From positions 186,001 to 250,000 of the forward strand of contig NZ_WSSB01000003.1 of NCBI RefSeq assembly GCF_009831765.1: 64,000 nt of DNA, given 5' to 3'. Shown piece after piece: positions 23,855 through 32,300 of the stretch. Origin of the DNA: Craterilacuibacter sinensis (GTDB taxonomy: Bacteria; Pseudomonadota; Gammaproteobacteria; Burkholderiales; Chromobacteriaceae). The notes below the pieces were generated by a model. The model had not been told where the DNA came from. It did not search any database and saw nothing but the letters and a program-made list of their open reading frames with translations. A program made the translations under genes and the position numbers. The number at the start of each line of letters is the position of its first letter. The first letter of the stretch is position 1.

Positions 23855-24662
23855 ACCCGTTTTGCAGTTTCGCGATGTCGCATTTGCCTGGCCGGATGCG
23901 GCGCCCTTGCTGTCAGGCCTGAATCTGAGCGTCGCGCCCGGCGAGTGTCTGGCGCTGGTAGGGCGCAACGGTGCCGGCAAGTCGACCCTGTTCAAGCTCG
24001 CCTGCGGTCTGCTCAAGCCTGCGGCCGGACAGGTGACGGTAGGCGGGCTGGATACGGCGCAGGCGCGTGCGCCGCAACTGGCGCGACAGGTCGCGCTGAT
24101 GTTCCAGGAGGCCGAGCGCCAGATTTGCCACGACCAGGTCGAGGCCGAGGTCGCTTTCGCACCGCGTCTGGCCGGGCTGGACGCTAGCGAGCTGGCGCTG
24201 AAGGTGGCGCGCGCGCTGGAGCTGACCGGTCTTGCCGGACGTGCGCGCTGCCATCCTTTTGATCTGAACGCCGGCGAGCGGCGCTTGCTGACGCTCGCGG
24301 CGCTGATTGCTCAGGATACGCCGCTGATCTTGCTGGACGAGCCGACGCGCGACTTTGACGCCGCGCAGCTGGCGTGTTTCGAGGCGTGGCTGACGCTGGC
24401 GCGCAGCGAGGGGCGGGCGCTGCTGTTTATCAGCCACGATCTTGACTTTATTGCCCGCCACGCCAGCCGCGTGCTGCATCTGGATGGCGGAGCCATCGTG
24501 GCTGATGGTCCGTCATGCCGGGTATTGCTGCATCCGGCGCTGCAGGCGCCCGATGCGCTGCCGGCGCCGACCTTGCCGGCCTTGTGCCAGGCGCTGGGCC
24601 TGCCGCCCACTGCCGATGCGGACGCTTTTGATGCCGCCTGGCTTGCGCGGCTGCGCGGATAG
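23847..24662 (+). CDS. ECF transporter ATPase subunit 2 with degenerate signature motif
   Basis: A 271-residue ABC ATPase with Walker A GRNGAGKSTLFKLACG, a Q-loop region MFQEAERQICHDQVEAEVAF, Walker B LILLDEPTRDFD and H-loop LLFISHDLDF. The ABC signature reads LNAGERRLLTLAALI instead of LSGGE, so one of the two ATP sites of the EcfA heterodimer is probably weakened, as in many asymmetric ABC pairs. The start at 23847 overlaps the previous stop by 8 bp. The C-terminal 45 residues are Ala/Pro-rich. Confidence 0.86.
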   Translation: MAEPVLQFRDVAFAWPDAAPLLSGLNLSVAPGECLALVGRNGAGKSTLFKLACGLLKPAAGQVTVGGLDTAQARAPQLARQVALMFQEAERQICHDQVEAEVAFAPRLAGLDASELALKVARALELTGLAGRARCHPFDLNAGERRLLTLAALIAQDTPLILLDEPTRDFDAAQLACFEAWLTLARSEGRALLFISHDLDFIARHASRVLHLDGGAIVADGPSCRVLLHPALQAPDALPAPTLPALCQALGLPPTADADAFDAAWLARLRG

Positions 24663-24688
24663 CTTTTTCTATTTTTTTGGAGTCATGA

Positions 24689-25042
24689 ATGCAGAACATC
24701 CTGTTTATTCTCAATGCGGCACCTTACGGCAGCGAGCGCACCTTGTCGGCGCTGCGCCTGGCGACCACGCTGGCGGCCGATGCCGCTGAGCCCAGGCTTA
24801 GCCTGTTTTTGCTGTCCGATGCCGTCGTGGTCGCACAGTCCGGCCAGCAGGTGGCTGCCGGTCTGGCGCTGGGGCAGATGCTGGAAGAGTTGCTGGCACA
24901 AGGCGTGACCGTGCAGGCTTGCCGCACTTGTCTGGACGCGCGCGGTATCGGCGCTGCACAACTGCTGCCCAGGGTCGAGATCGGTACCATGCCGTCTCTG
25001 GCTGCGCTGACGCTGGCGGCGGACAAGGTGCTCAGTTTCTGA
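24689..25042 (+). CDS. DsrE/DsrF-like family protein
   Basis: A 117-residue protein with the DsrE fold: MQNILFILNAAPYGSERTLSALRLA, then RLSLFLLSDAVVVAQSGQ and a cysteine pair in VQACRTCLDARGI (about residues 77-80). DsrE/TusD proteins relay sulfur on a cysteine during tRNA thiolation or sulfur oxidation; many stand-alone members are uncharacterised. The RTCLDARGI form is common in the small stand-alone DsrE-like proteins. It follows the last ECF ATPase by 26 bp and closes the operon, which hints at a sulfur-containing or redox-sensitive substrate. That link is inference. Confidence 0.78.
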   Translation: MQNILFILNAAPYGSERTLSALRLATTLAADAAEPRLSLFLLSDAVVVAQSGQQVAAGLALGQMLEELLAQGVTVQACRTCLDARGIGAAQLLPRVEIGTMPSLAALTLAADKVLSF

Positions 25043-25224
25043 GTAGGGTTCGGCATGGGGAGTCAAACCGTCTGCATGCTTTGCACTGGCAGAAGCCTCC
25101 ACCGGGAAGGGAGCTAGCGCGCAGCATATGCCATCAATACCCATGTGCAATGGGGGTATATCTGCATCGGCCTGTGCGCAGTAGCTTGTGAACAGGCGCT
25201 AAGACGTGGCGGGTTGCGATTCCG

Positions 25225-25230
25225 TATAAT
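25225..25230 (+). promoter_or_regulatory. Perfect -10 box TATAAT just before the MFS gene
   Basis: A consensus -10 hexamer lies only 9 bp before the ATG at 25239. If used, the mRNA would be nearly leaderless. No convincing -35 box is seen at 17 bp. Confidence 0.4.
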
Positions 25231-25238
25231 CCGCCCCC

Positions 25239-26399
25239 ATGAAACCTTCTCTTCCCTTCGCGCCGCTGGCGGCGTTCTATTTCTGCTATTTCGCTTTTTT
25301 CGGCCTGTTCAGCCCGTTCTGGGGGCTATATCTCGAATCGCTGTCGTTCAGCGCCTGGCAAATTTCCCTGCTGATGTCGCTTTCCACGCTTGCGCGTATT
25401 GCCGCGCCGGGGCTGTGGGGCTGGCTGGCCGACCATCTGCGCCGGCGCCGTCCCATTGTGATTGGCACCTCCATCGTGTCGGCGGCGGCTTTTGCCATGG
25501 TCGGGCTTAGCCCGGTTTTCTGGTGGATGTTTGCCTTTCTCGCGCTGTCGCATTTTTTCTGGGCCGCGGCATTGCCGCTGGTGGAGGCCAGCAGCGCCCA
25601 CTTGACGCGCGCAACACCCGGGCGCTATAGCCGTATCCGGCTGTGGGGTTCGGTCGGTTTTGTCGTGACCTCGGTGGCCGGCGGCTATCTGTTTGACTGG
25701 CTGTCGATTGCCATCATGCCCTGGGTGGTGACTGCGACGCTGGTGCTGATTGTGTTTGCCGCGCTGGCGGTGCCGGATGTGGTGCCGGAAAGGGCGACGG
25801 ATTCGCCTGGGCCGATTATGGCGACCTTGCGCCAGCCGGTGGTGCTGGCGCTGTTTGCCTGCTGCTTTTTGATGGCTTACGCGCACGGGCCGTATTATGT
25901 GTTCTATTCGATTGCATTGAAAAACGCGGGCTATGCACGCGACAGCATAGGCTGGCTGTGGGCTATCGGGGTGATGGCCGAAGTTGCCGCATTCTGGTTT
26001 ATGCCGCGCCTGATGCGTAGCGCCTCGGCCGAGCGCCTGATGCGGGTGTCGCTGCTGGCGGCGGTGGCGCGCTTTGCCTTGCTCGCCCTTGCGCTGGAAA
26101 CAGCGGCCTTGGCGGTGCTGGCCCAATTGCTGCATGGACTCACGTTTGGCGTGCATCATGCGGCGGCCGTGGCCTTGTTGCACCGCTATTTTGCGCCGGC
26201 CCATCAGGCGCGCGCGCAAGGCTTTTACATCATTGCCGGCTTCGGGCTGGGTGGCAGTAGTGGCGGACTGATCAGCGGCTTGCTCTGGCCCATGGGTGGA
26301 GCGCTGGCCGTGTTCGGCATGTCGACGCTGGCCGCGCTGGGCGGTGTGATATTGGCCTTGCTGTTTTTGCGTTCCGTTAAACAGTCCGCTGCTGTTTAG
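25239..26399 (+). CDS. MFS transporter, HcaT (3-phenylpropionate permease)-like
   Basis: A 386-residue 12-helix major facilitator protein of the PPP/HcaT-type branch. It begins FAPLAAFYFCYFAFFGLFSP, followed by a conserved SFSAWQISLLMSLSTLARI and GWLADHLRRRRP loop (cytoplasmic loop 2-3). YSRIRLWGSVGFVVTSVAGG is the other family signature, and GLTFGVHHAAAVALLHRYF near helix 10 is also typical. The family is named for 3-phenylpropionate uptake, but most members have unknown substrates. It stands alone and is followed by a terminator. Confidence 0.85.
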   Translation: MKPSLPFAPLAAFYFCYFAFFGLFSPFWGLYLESLSFSAWQISLLMSLSTLARIAAPGLWGWLADHLRRRRPIVIGTSIVSAAAFAMVGLSPVFWWMFAFLALSHFFWAAALPLVEASSAHLTRATPGRYSRIRLWGSVGFVVTSVAGGYLFDWLSIAIMPWVVTATLVLIVFAALAVPDVVPERATDSPGPIMATLRQPVVLALFACCFLMAYAHGPYYVFYSIALKNAGYARDSIGWLWAIGVMAEVAAFWFMPRLMRSASAERLMRVSLLAAVARFALLALALETAALAVLAQLLHGLTFGVHHAAAVALLHRYFAPAHQARAQGFYIIAGFGLGGSSGGLISGLLWPMGGALAVFGMSTLAALGGVILALLFLRSVKQSAAV

Positions 26400-26433
26400 A
26401 CGCTTTGTCCGATAATTGGACGCTCTGTCCGAA

Positions 26434-26473
26434 GCCTCGCAAGCCTTGTGCTGCGAGGCTTTGCTGTTTTTTA
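26434..26473 (+). terminator. Rho-independent terminator after the MFS gene
   Basis: An 8-bp stem GCCTCGCA/TGCGAGGC (26434-26441, 26452-26459) with a 10-nt loop is followed by TTTGCTGTTTTTT. It lies 35 bp after the MFS stop and separates that gene from the leu operon. Confidence 0.8.
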
Positions 26474-26571
26474 TCTCCGGCTTTCGCGTTGCAGCATGCA
26501 CCGCTTGTAACAAGGTCGGACGATATGACAGAATGGAATCATCCCTATTGCAAACACTGGCAAGAAAAACC

Positions 26572-27987
26572 ATGACGGCACAAACCCTGTACGACAAGTT
26601 GTGGGCCTCCCACGTGGTGCGCGAAGAGAGCGACGGCACCTGCCTTTTGTATATCGACCGCCATCTGGTGCATGAAGTCACCAGTCCGCAAGCCTTCGAA
26701 GGCCTGAAACTGGCTAACCGCCCCTTGTGGCGCAAGGATTCGGTGGTGTCGACCGCCGACCATAACACCCCGACCGACCACTGGGATCAGGGCATTCAGG
26801 ATCCGATCTCGCGCCTGCAGGTCGAGACGCTGGACGCCAATATCAAGGCTTTCGGCGCGCTGGCCTATTTCCCGTTCAAGGATATCGGCCAGGGTGTGGT
26901 GCATGTGATGGGGCCGGAGCAGGGCGCGACCTTGCCGGGCATGACTGTGGTGTGCGGCGACAGCCATACCTCGACCCATGGTGCTTTCGGCGCGCTGGCG
27001 CACGGTATCGGCACTTCCGAAGTCGAGCATGTGATGGCGACCCAGTGCCTGGTGGCCAAGAAGTCGAAGAATATGCGCGTTAGCGTCGAGGGGCAGCTTG
27101 GTGCCGGCGTGGGCGCCAAGGATGTGGCGCTGGCGATTATCGGCAAGATAGGCACCGCCGGTGGCACCGGCTACGCCATCGAGTTTGCCGGGTCGGCCAT
27201 ACGCGGCCTTTCCATGGAAGGGCGGATGACACTGTGCAATATGGCGATCGAGGCTGGTGCACGCTCGGGCCTGGTTGCGGTTGACGACAAGACCATTGCC
27301 TATGTCAAGGACCGTCCGCTCGCGCCAAGCGCTCTGCAGTGGGATGCGGCGGTGGCGTACTGGAATACGCTGCATTCGGACGAGGGCGCGCATTTTGATG
27401 CCGAGGTGGAACTCAAGGCCGAAGAAGTGGCCCCGCAGGTGACCTGGGGCACGTCGCCGGAGATGGTGGTCGATGTCAACGGTCGTGTACCCGACCCGGC
27501 ACTGGAAACCGATGCGGTGAAAAAAGCCGGAGCCATGCGTGCGCTGGAATATATGGGCCTTACCGCCAATACCGCCATGACTGATATTCCGGTTGATGTG
27601 GTGTTTATCGGCTCGTGCACCAATTCGCGCATCGAGGACTTGCGCGAGGCTGCCGCCGTGGCGCGTGGCCGCAAGAAAGCGGCCAACGTCAAGCAGGTGC
27701 TGGTGGTGCCAGGCTCGGGCCTGGTCAAGCAACAGGCCGAGGCCGAGGGGCTGGACAAGGTGTTTGTCGCGGCAGGTTTTGAGTGGCGCGAGCCGGGCTG
27801 CTCGATGTGTCTGGCGATGAACGCCGATCGCCTGCTGCCGGGCGAGCGTTGCGCGTCGACCTCCAACCGCAACTTCGAAGGTCGTCAGGGGCAGGGCGGA
27901 CGCACCCATCTGGTCAGCCCGGCGATGGCTGCGGCGGCTGCCGTGACCGGGCATTTTGCCGATGTACGCAAGCTGGAGGCGGTATGA
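26572..27987 (+). CDS. leuC: 3-isopropylmalate dehydratase large subunit
   Basis: A 471-residue aconitase-superfamily enzyme; with LeuD it isomerises 2-isopropylmalate to 3-isopropylmalate in leucine synthesis. The [4Fe-4S] ligands are in [14 protein letters not shown] and [29 protein letters not shown] and NRNFEGRQG are further family motifs. The start [11 protein letters not shown] at 26572 was chosen over an upstream in-frame ATG because it matches the family N-terminus. The stop overlaps the start of the entericidin-like gene (ATGA). Confidence 0.97.
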   Translation: MTAQTLYDKLWASHVVREESDGTCLLYIDRHLVHEVTSPQAFEGLKLANRPLWRKDSVVSTADHNTPTDHWDQGIQDPISRLQVETLDANIKAFGALAYFPFKDIGQGVVHVMGPEQGATLPGMTVVCGDSHTSTHGAFGALAHGIGTSEVEHVMATQCLVAKKSKNMRVSVEGQLGAGVGAKDVALAIIGKIGTAGGTGYAIEFAGSAIRGLSMEGRMTLCNMAIEAGARSGLVAVDDKTIAYVKDRPLAPSALQWDAAVAYWNTLHSDEGAHFDAEVELKAEEVAPQVTWGTSPEMVVDVNGRVPDPALETDAVKKAGAMRALEYMGLTANTAMTDIPVDVVFIGSCTNSRIEDLREAAAVARGRKKAANVKQVLVVPGSGLVKQQAEAEGLDKVFVAAGFEWREPGCSMCLAMNADRLLPGERCASTSNRNFEGRQGQGGRTHLVSPAMAAAAAVTGHFADVRKLEAV

Positions 27988-28118
27988 GAACACTGCTGAC
28001 TGTCCTGACACTGGGCCTGCTTGCTGGCTGCAATACCATGCAGGGCATGGGGCAGGACATCCAGAAGGGCGGGCAGGTGATCAGCAATACCGCCCGCGAT
28101 GTGGCCAACAAATTCTGA
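27984..28118 (+). CDS. Entericidin-like small lipoprotein
   Basis: A 44-residue lipoprotein, too short for routine gene finding. It has a signal peptide with lipobox LLAGC ([16 protein letters not shown]), giving acylated cysteine 16. The short mature part [20 protein letters not shown] is typical of the EcnA/EcnB entericidin family of envelope lipoproteins, which in enterobacteria form an antidote/toxin pair. Only one member is present here. Its start overlaps the leuC stop by 4 bp and leuD begins 10 bp after its stop, so it is made with the leucine enzymes. I believe a similar placement occurs in other betaproteobacteria; the reason is unknown. Confidence 0.85.
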   Translation: MRTLLTVLTLGLLAGCNTMQGMGQDIQKGGQVISNTARDVANKF

Positions 28119-28128
28119 CGGATACGAA

Positions 28129-28767
28129 ATGAAAGCATTTAATAGCCTGAACGCGCTGGTGTGCCCGCTGGATAGGGCCAACGTCGACACCGACGCCATC
28201 ATTCCCAAGCAGTTTCTCAAGTCGATCAAGCGCGCCGGTTTCGGCCCCAACCTGTTCGATGAATGGCGCTACCTCGATCATGGCGAGCCGGGCATGGACA
28301 ATAGCGTGCGCCCGCTGAACCCCGATTTTGTGCTTAATTCCCCGCGCTATGCCGGTGCCGAAGTGCTGCTGGCACGCGAGAATTTCGGTTGCGGCTCCAG
28401 CCGCGAACATGCGCCATGGGCGCTGGAAGACCAGGGCTTCCGCGTGGTGATTGCGCCGTCGTTCGCCGATATCTTTTTCAATAACTGCTACAAGAACGGC
28501 CTGTTGCCTATCGTGCTCGCTGCCGATGTGGTGGATAGGCTGTTTGCCGAGTGCGAGGCGAACGAAGGCTACAGCCTGAATATCGACTTGCCGGCGCAGA
28601 CGGTCACTACGCCGGACGGTACCGCCTTCACGTTCGACATCACCGAGCACCGCAAGCATTGCCTGCTGGGCGGGCTGGACGAAATCGGCCTGACCTTGCA
28701 GCACGCCGACGAGATCCGCGCTTATGAAACGAAGCGCCGTGCATCGCAGCCGTGGCTGTTCGCCTGA
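28129..28767 (+). CDS. leuD: 3-isopropylmalate dehydratase small subunit
   Basis: A 212-residue partner of LeuC. Landmarks are the N-terminal [20 protein letters not shown] and IIPKQFLK, the conserved [17 protein letters not shown], and [17 protein letters not shown]. The start at 28129 (MKAFNSL) fits the family and follows the entericidin-like gene by 10 bp. Its stop is 25 bp before leuB, within one operon. Confidence 0.97.
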   Translation: MKAFNSLNALVCPLDRANVDTDAIIPKQFLKSIKRAGFGPNLFDEWRYLDHGEPGMDNSVRPLNPDFVLNSPRYAGAEVLLARENFGCGSSREHAPWALEDQGFRVVIAPSFADIFFNNCYKNGLLPIVLAADVVDRLFAECEANEGYSLNIDLPAQTVTTPDGTAFTFDITEHRKHCLLGGLDEIGLTLQHADEIRAYETKRRASQPWLFA

Positions 28768-28792
28768 AAAATAACAAGACAAGAGAGAAATC

Positions 28793-29860
28793 ATGAAGAA
28801 AATCGCAGTATTGCCGGGTGACGGCATCGGCCCCGAGATCATCGCGCAGGCGATGCGCGTGCTGGAAGTACTCAAGGCCGATGGTCTGGCCATCGATTGG
28901 GAGTTTGCGCCCTTGGGCGGCGCGGCAGTTGACGCATTCGGCTCGCCCTATCCGTCGCTGACGCAGAACCTGGCGCGCGAAGCCGATGCCATTTTGCTTG
29001 GCGCAGTTGGCGGCCCGCAGTACGACAACCTTGATCGTCCGCTGCGCCCCGAGCGCGGCCTGCTGGCGATCCGCAAGGATCTGAACCTGTTCGCCAATCT
29101 GCGTCCGGCGATTCTTTACCCCGAGCTTGCCAACGCGTCCACGCTCAAGCCCGAAGTAGTGGCGGGGCTGGATATCATGATTATCCGCGAGCTGACCGGC
29201 GACATCTATTTCGGCCAGCCGCGCGGTATCGCGGTCAACGAACTGGGCGAGCGCGAAGCGTATAACACCATGCGCTACAGCGAGAGCGAGATCCGCCGTA
29301 TCGCGCATGTGGCGTTTGCCACTGCGATGAAGCGCGGCAAGAAGCTGTGCTCGGTCGACAAGGCCAATGTGCTGGAGACCACCGAGTTCTGGAAAGAGAT
29401 CATGATCGACGTGGCGCGCGAGTATCCGGAAGTGGAGCTCACGCATATGTATGTCGACAATGCCGCGATGCAGCTGGTGCGCCGTCCCAAGCAGTTTGAT
29501 GTGATGGTGACCGGCAATATCTTCGGCGATATCCTGTCGGACGAGGCGTCGATGCTGACCGGTTCGATCGGCATGCTGCCTTCGGCTTCGCTGGATGAAA
29601 ACAACAAGGGTCTGTACGAGCCATCGCACGGCTCGGCGCCGGACATTGCCGGGCAAAATCTGGCCAACCCGCTGGCGACCATTTTGTCAGTGGCGATGAT
29701 GCTGCGTTACAGTCTGGGGGCGGAAGCCGAAGCCGTGCGTGTCGAGAGCGCGGTGAAGAAGGTGCTGGCCCAGGGCTTGCGCACCGCCGACATTTATGAG
29801 GCCGGTTGCGAGAAGGTGAGCTGCTCGGCCATGGGCGACGCGGTGATCGCGGCGCTGTGA
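28793..29860 (+). CDS. leuB: 3-isopropylmalate dehydrogenase
   Basis: A 355-residue NAD-dependent beta-decarboxylating dehydrogenase for the third step of leucine synthesis. Landmarks are [13 protein letters not shown] at the N-terminus, [12 protein letters not shown], the substrate arginines in [34 protein letters not shown], and the NAD-binding [18 protein letters not shown]. An AAGAGAGAAATC ribosome-binding region precedes the ATG. It ends the leu operon; a hairpin repeat separates it from asd. Confidence 0.97.
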   Translation: MKKIAVLPGDGIGPEIIAQAMRVLEVLKADGLAIDWEFAPLGGAAVDAFGSPYPSLTQNLAREADAILLGAVGGPQYDNLDRPLRPERGLLAIRKDLNLFANLRPAILYPELANASTLKPEVVAGLDIMIIRELTGDIYFGQPRGIAVNELGEREAYNTMRYSESEIRRIAHVAFATAMKRGKKLCSVDKANVLETTEFWKEIMIDVAREYPEVELTHMYVDNAAMQLVRRPKQFDVMVTGNIFGDILSDEASMLTGSIGMLPSASLDENNKGLYEPSHGSAPDIAGQNLANPLATILSVAMMLRYSLGAEAEAVRVESAVKKVLAQGLRTADIYEAGCEKVSCSAMGDAVIAAL

Positions 29861-29867
29861 TCACCTC

Positions 29868-29905
29868 GTGGTGGGTTACGGCCTTCGGCCTAACCCACCC
29901 TACGC
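29868..29905. repeat. REP-like hairpin between leuB and asd
   Basis: GGTGGGTTA-c-GGCC and GGCC-TAACCCACC form a near-perfect stem (29870-29883, 29887-29899), followed by CTACG. This type of GGTGGGTTA/TAACCCACC palindrome is found in intergenic spaces of many proteobacterial genomes. It may also reduce read-through from leuB into asd. Confidence 0.6.
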
Positions 29906-29972
29906 TGGCGGGTGACGCAGCAGCCGTCACCCACGGGCACGATACAAGAATTCATTGAGAGAGAGAACGACG

Positions 29973-31085
29973 ATGAGAGCAGGTTTTGTAGGTTGGCGCG
30001 GGATGGTGGGTTCGGTGCTGATGCAGCGCATGCGCGAAGAGAACGACTTTGCCGTGATTACCGAGCCGGTGTTCTTTACCACCAGCAATGTCGGCGGCAA
30101 AGGCCCCGACATCGGCCGTGATGTACCGGCACTGAAAGACGCGAAAAACATAGCCGAGCTCAAGGCTATGGACGTGATCGTCACCTGTCAGGGCGGCGAC
30201 TATACCAGCGAAGTCTATCCGCAACTGCGTGCGGCCGGCTGGAAGGGCTACTGGATTGATGCCGCCTCGACGCTGCGCATGGCCGACGACGCGGTGATCA
30301 TCCTCGACCCGGTCAACCGCAAGGTAATCGACGATGCGCTCACGCGCGGCGTGAAGGACTACGTTGGCGGCAACTGCACGGTGTCGCTGATGCTGATGGC
30401 GCTGGGCGGTCTGTTCCAGAACGATCAGGTCGAGTGGGTCAGCTCGATGACCTATCAGGCGGCCTCCGGTGCCGGCGCGCAGAATATGCGCGAGCTGCTC
30501 TCGGGCATGGGTGCGGTCAATGCCGAAGTGCGTGATCTGCTGGCCAATCCGGCTTCGGCGATTCTCGATATCGACCGCAAGGTGTCCGACTTTTTGCGTT
30601 CGGAAGAATTTCCGTGCCAGAACTTCGGCGTGCCGCTGGCTGGCAGCCTGATCCCGTGGATCGACAAGGATCTCGGTAACGGCCAGTCCAAGGAAGAATG
30701 GAAGGGCGGGGTCGAGACCAACAAGATCCTCGGCCGCAGCGCGAACCCTGTGCCGGTGGATGGCCTGTGCGTGCGTATCGGCGCAATGCGCTGCCACAGC
30801 CAGGCGCTGACCATCAAGCTCAAGAACGATATTCCGCTCTCCGAGATCGAGGACATGCTGGCTGCTGCCAATCCATGGGCCAAGGTGGTGCCGAACACAC
30901 GCGAAGCGTCGATGAAGGATCTGACGCCGGCGGCCGTTACCGGCACGCTGGTGACGCCGGTTGGCCGTCTGCGCAAGATGGCGATGGGTGGCGATTATCT
31001 GTCGGCCTTTACCGTGGGTGACCAGTTGCTGTGGGGCGCGGCCGAACCTTTGCGTCGCATGCTGCGTATCCTGATCGAACGATAA
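29973..31085 (+). CDS. asd: Aspartate-semialdehyde dehydrogenase
   Basis: A 370-residue enzyme making aspartate semialdehyde for Lys/diaminopimelate, Met and Thr. Landmarks are the NADP motif [21 protein letters not shown]-like [16 protein letters not shown], the catalytic cysteine in [15 protein letters not shown] and the C-terminal [18 protein letters not shown], as in the gammaproteobacterial-type Asd. The start at 29973 fits the family; an earlier in-frame ATG 18 bp upstream would add non-family residues. A terminator follows. Confidence 0.97.
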   Translation: MRAGFVGWRGMVGSVLMQRMREENDFAVITEPVFFTTSNVGGKGPDIGRDVPALKDAKNIAELKAMDVIVTCQGGDYTSEVYPQLRAAGWKGYWIDAASTLRMADDAVIILDPVNRKVIDDALTRGVKDYVGGNCTVSLMLMALGGLFQNDQVEWVSSMTYQAASGAGAQNMRELLSGMGAVNAEVRDLLANPASAILDIDRKVSDFLRSEEFPCQNFGVPLAGSLIPWIDKDLGNGQSKEEWKGGVETNKILGRSANPVPVDGLCVRIGAMRCHSQALTIKLKNDIPLSEIEDMLAAANPWAKVVPNTREASMKDLTPAAVTGTLVTPVGRLRKMAMGGDYLSAFTVGDQLLWGAAEPLRRMLRILIER

Positions 31086-31119
31086 AACGGTAGAATGGCG
31101 GTCAACGCTATTTATCCAC

Positions 31120-31150
31120 AAAAGGCGCTGCGGCGTCTTTTGTCTTTTTG
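31120..31150 (+). terminator. Rho-independent terminator after asd
   Basis: A 9-bp stem AAAAGGCGC/GCGTCTTTT (31120-31128, 31133-31141; one G-T pair) with loop TGCG is followed by GTCTTTTT. It lies between asd and usg and may leave some read-through. Confidence 0.65.
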
Positions 31151-31161
31151 GAAGACAGAAA

Positions 31162-32175
31162 ATGCAACAATCCATCAATGTGGCCGTAATCGGCGCCAAA
31201 AACCTGATCGGCGAAGCCGTTCTTGAATTGCTGGCCCAGCGCCGTTTTCCTGCCCAGCGCGTATATGCCGTGGATGGCGAAGATTATGAGGGCGATGTGG
31301 CCGCCTTCGGTAACCGTGAGCTGGAAGTACATCAGCTGGCGGATTTCGCCTTTGAAAACGTGCAGCTGGCCATTTTTGTCGCGGGTAGCGAAGTGGCGCG
31401 CCGCTATGTGCCGGATGCGCGTACGGCAGGCTGTGTGGTGCTCGACTTTAGCGCTGCTTTTCGCACTGACGAAGGCGTGCCGCTGGTGGTGTCGGGTATT
31501 AACGACAATCTGTTGCTGGATGCCGGCGAAACCGGTCTGGTTGCCGTGCCCAACTGCACGGTGACGCCACTGGCGCAGGCGCTGGCTGTTTTTGCAGCCA
31601 AGGGTTTGTCGCGGGTGACGGTATCGACTTACCAGTCGGTCTCCGGTAGCGGTCAGGCTGCGATGGAAGAGCTGGCGACCCAGACAACATCGCTGTTTGC
31701 CCAGCGCGAGACCGAAGTCAATGTGTTCGCCAAGCGCATCGCGTTTAATGTGCTGCCGCAAATCGGCGATGTAGATACGGCAGGTGTCAGCGAGGAAGAG
31801 CGCTCGGTACAGCATGAGTTGCGTCGCGTGCTGGCGCTGCCAGATCTGGAAGTCGAGGCGACTTGTGTACGGGTGCCGGTGTTCTTCGGTCATGGCTGGT
31901 CGGTGGCTCTGGCAACGGAACAGCCCCTGAATCGTGATGAAGTTGCATTGCAACTGGAGCAGGCCGGCTTGCGTGTGGTGACAGAAAGCGACAGTTTTGG
32001 TCCGTATCTGACACCGATGGAAGCCACCGGCAATGATCTGATCTGGGTTAGCCGCTTGCGGGTAGAGGGCGCGCGGGTGCAGTTCTGGCTGGCTGCCGAC
32101 AATGTGCGCTCAGGTGCGGCATTGAATATTGTCAAATTGGCCGAGTCTATGCTCGCCAAGGGGTATTTGGCCTGA
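31162..32175 (+). CDS. usg: USG-1-type aspartate-semialdehyde dehydrogenase paralogue
   Basis: A 337-residue protein with the ASADH fold but different from the asd product next door. The N-terminus NVAVIGAKNLIGEAVLELLA is a dinucleotide-binding loop. VAVPNCTVTPLAQALAVF carries a cysteine at the catalytic position, and RVPVFFGHGWSVALATE matches the substrate-binding histidine region. The length and the asd-usg-fimV-truA order correspond to USG-1 proteins, whose physiological role is unresolved. Whether it still works on aspartyl phosphate cannot be told from sequence. Confidence 0.88.
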   Translation: MQQSINVAVIGAKNLIGEAVLELLAQRRFPAQRVYAVDGEDYEGDVAAFGNRELEVHQLADFAFENVQLAIFVAGSEVARRYVPDARTAGCVVLDFSAAFRTDEGVPLVVSGINDNLLLDAGETGLVAVPNCTVTPLAQALAVFAAKGLSRVTVSTYQSVSGSGQAAMEELATQTTSLFAQRETEVNVFAKRIAFNVLPQIGDVDTAGVSEEERSVQHELRRVLALPDLEVEATCVRVPVFFGHGWSVALATEQPLNRDEVALQLEQAGLRVVTESDSFGPYLTPMEATGNDLIWVSRLRVEGARVQFWLAADNVRSGAALNIVKLAESMLAKGYLA

Positions 32176-32300
32176 GCGATTGATTCGGGTTATATTTAAC
32201 AAATATGCATGCTGTTTGATTTTATCGGGGCGGACAGGCAAGGTAAGGGGAAGTCGTGCCTGAACGTAAGCACCCAAACTAAATGACCGGAAGGCAGATT

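Noticed and set aside
25326-26768. 480-codon open frame on the minus strand opposite the HcaT-like MFS gene
   Set aside because: The translation is rich in Arg, His, Gln and Pro with no domain, as expected for the complement of a GC-rich membrane-protein gene.
26545-28011. 488-codon open frame opposite leuC
   Set aside because: leuC on the plus strand is certain by motif; the antisense frame shows no recognisable protein.
29952-31199. 415-codon open frame opposite asd
   Set aside because: asd is unambiguous and the antisense product is low-complexity, His/Arg-rich and motif-free.
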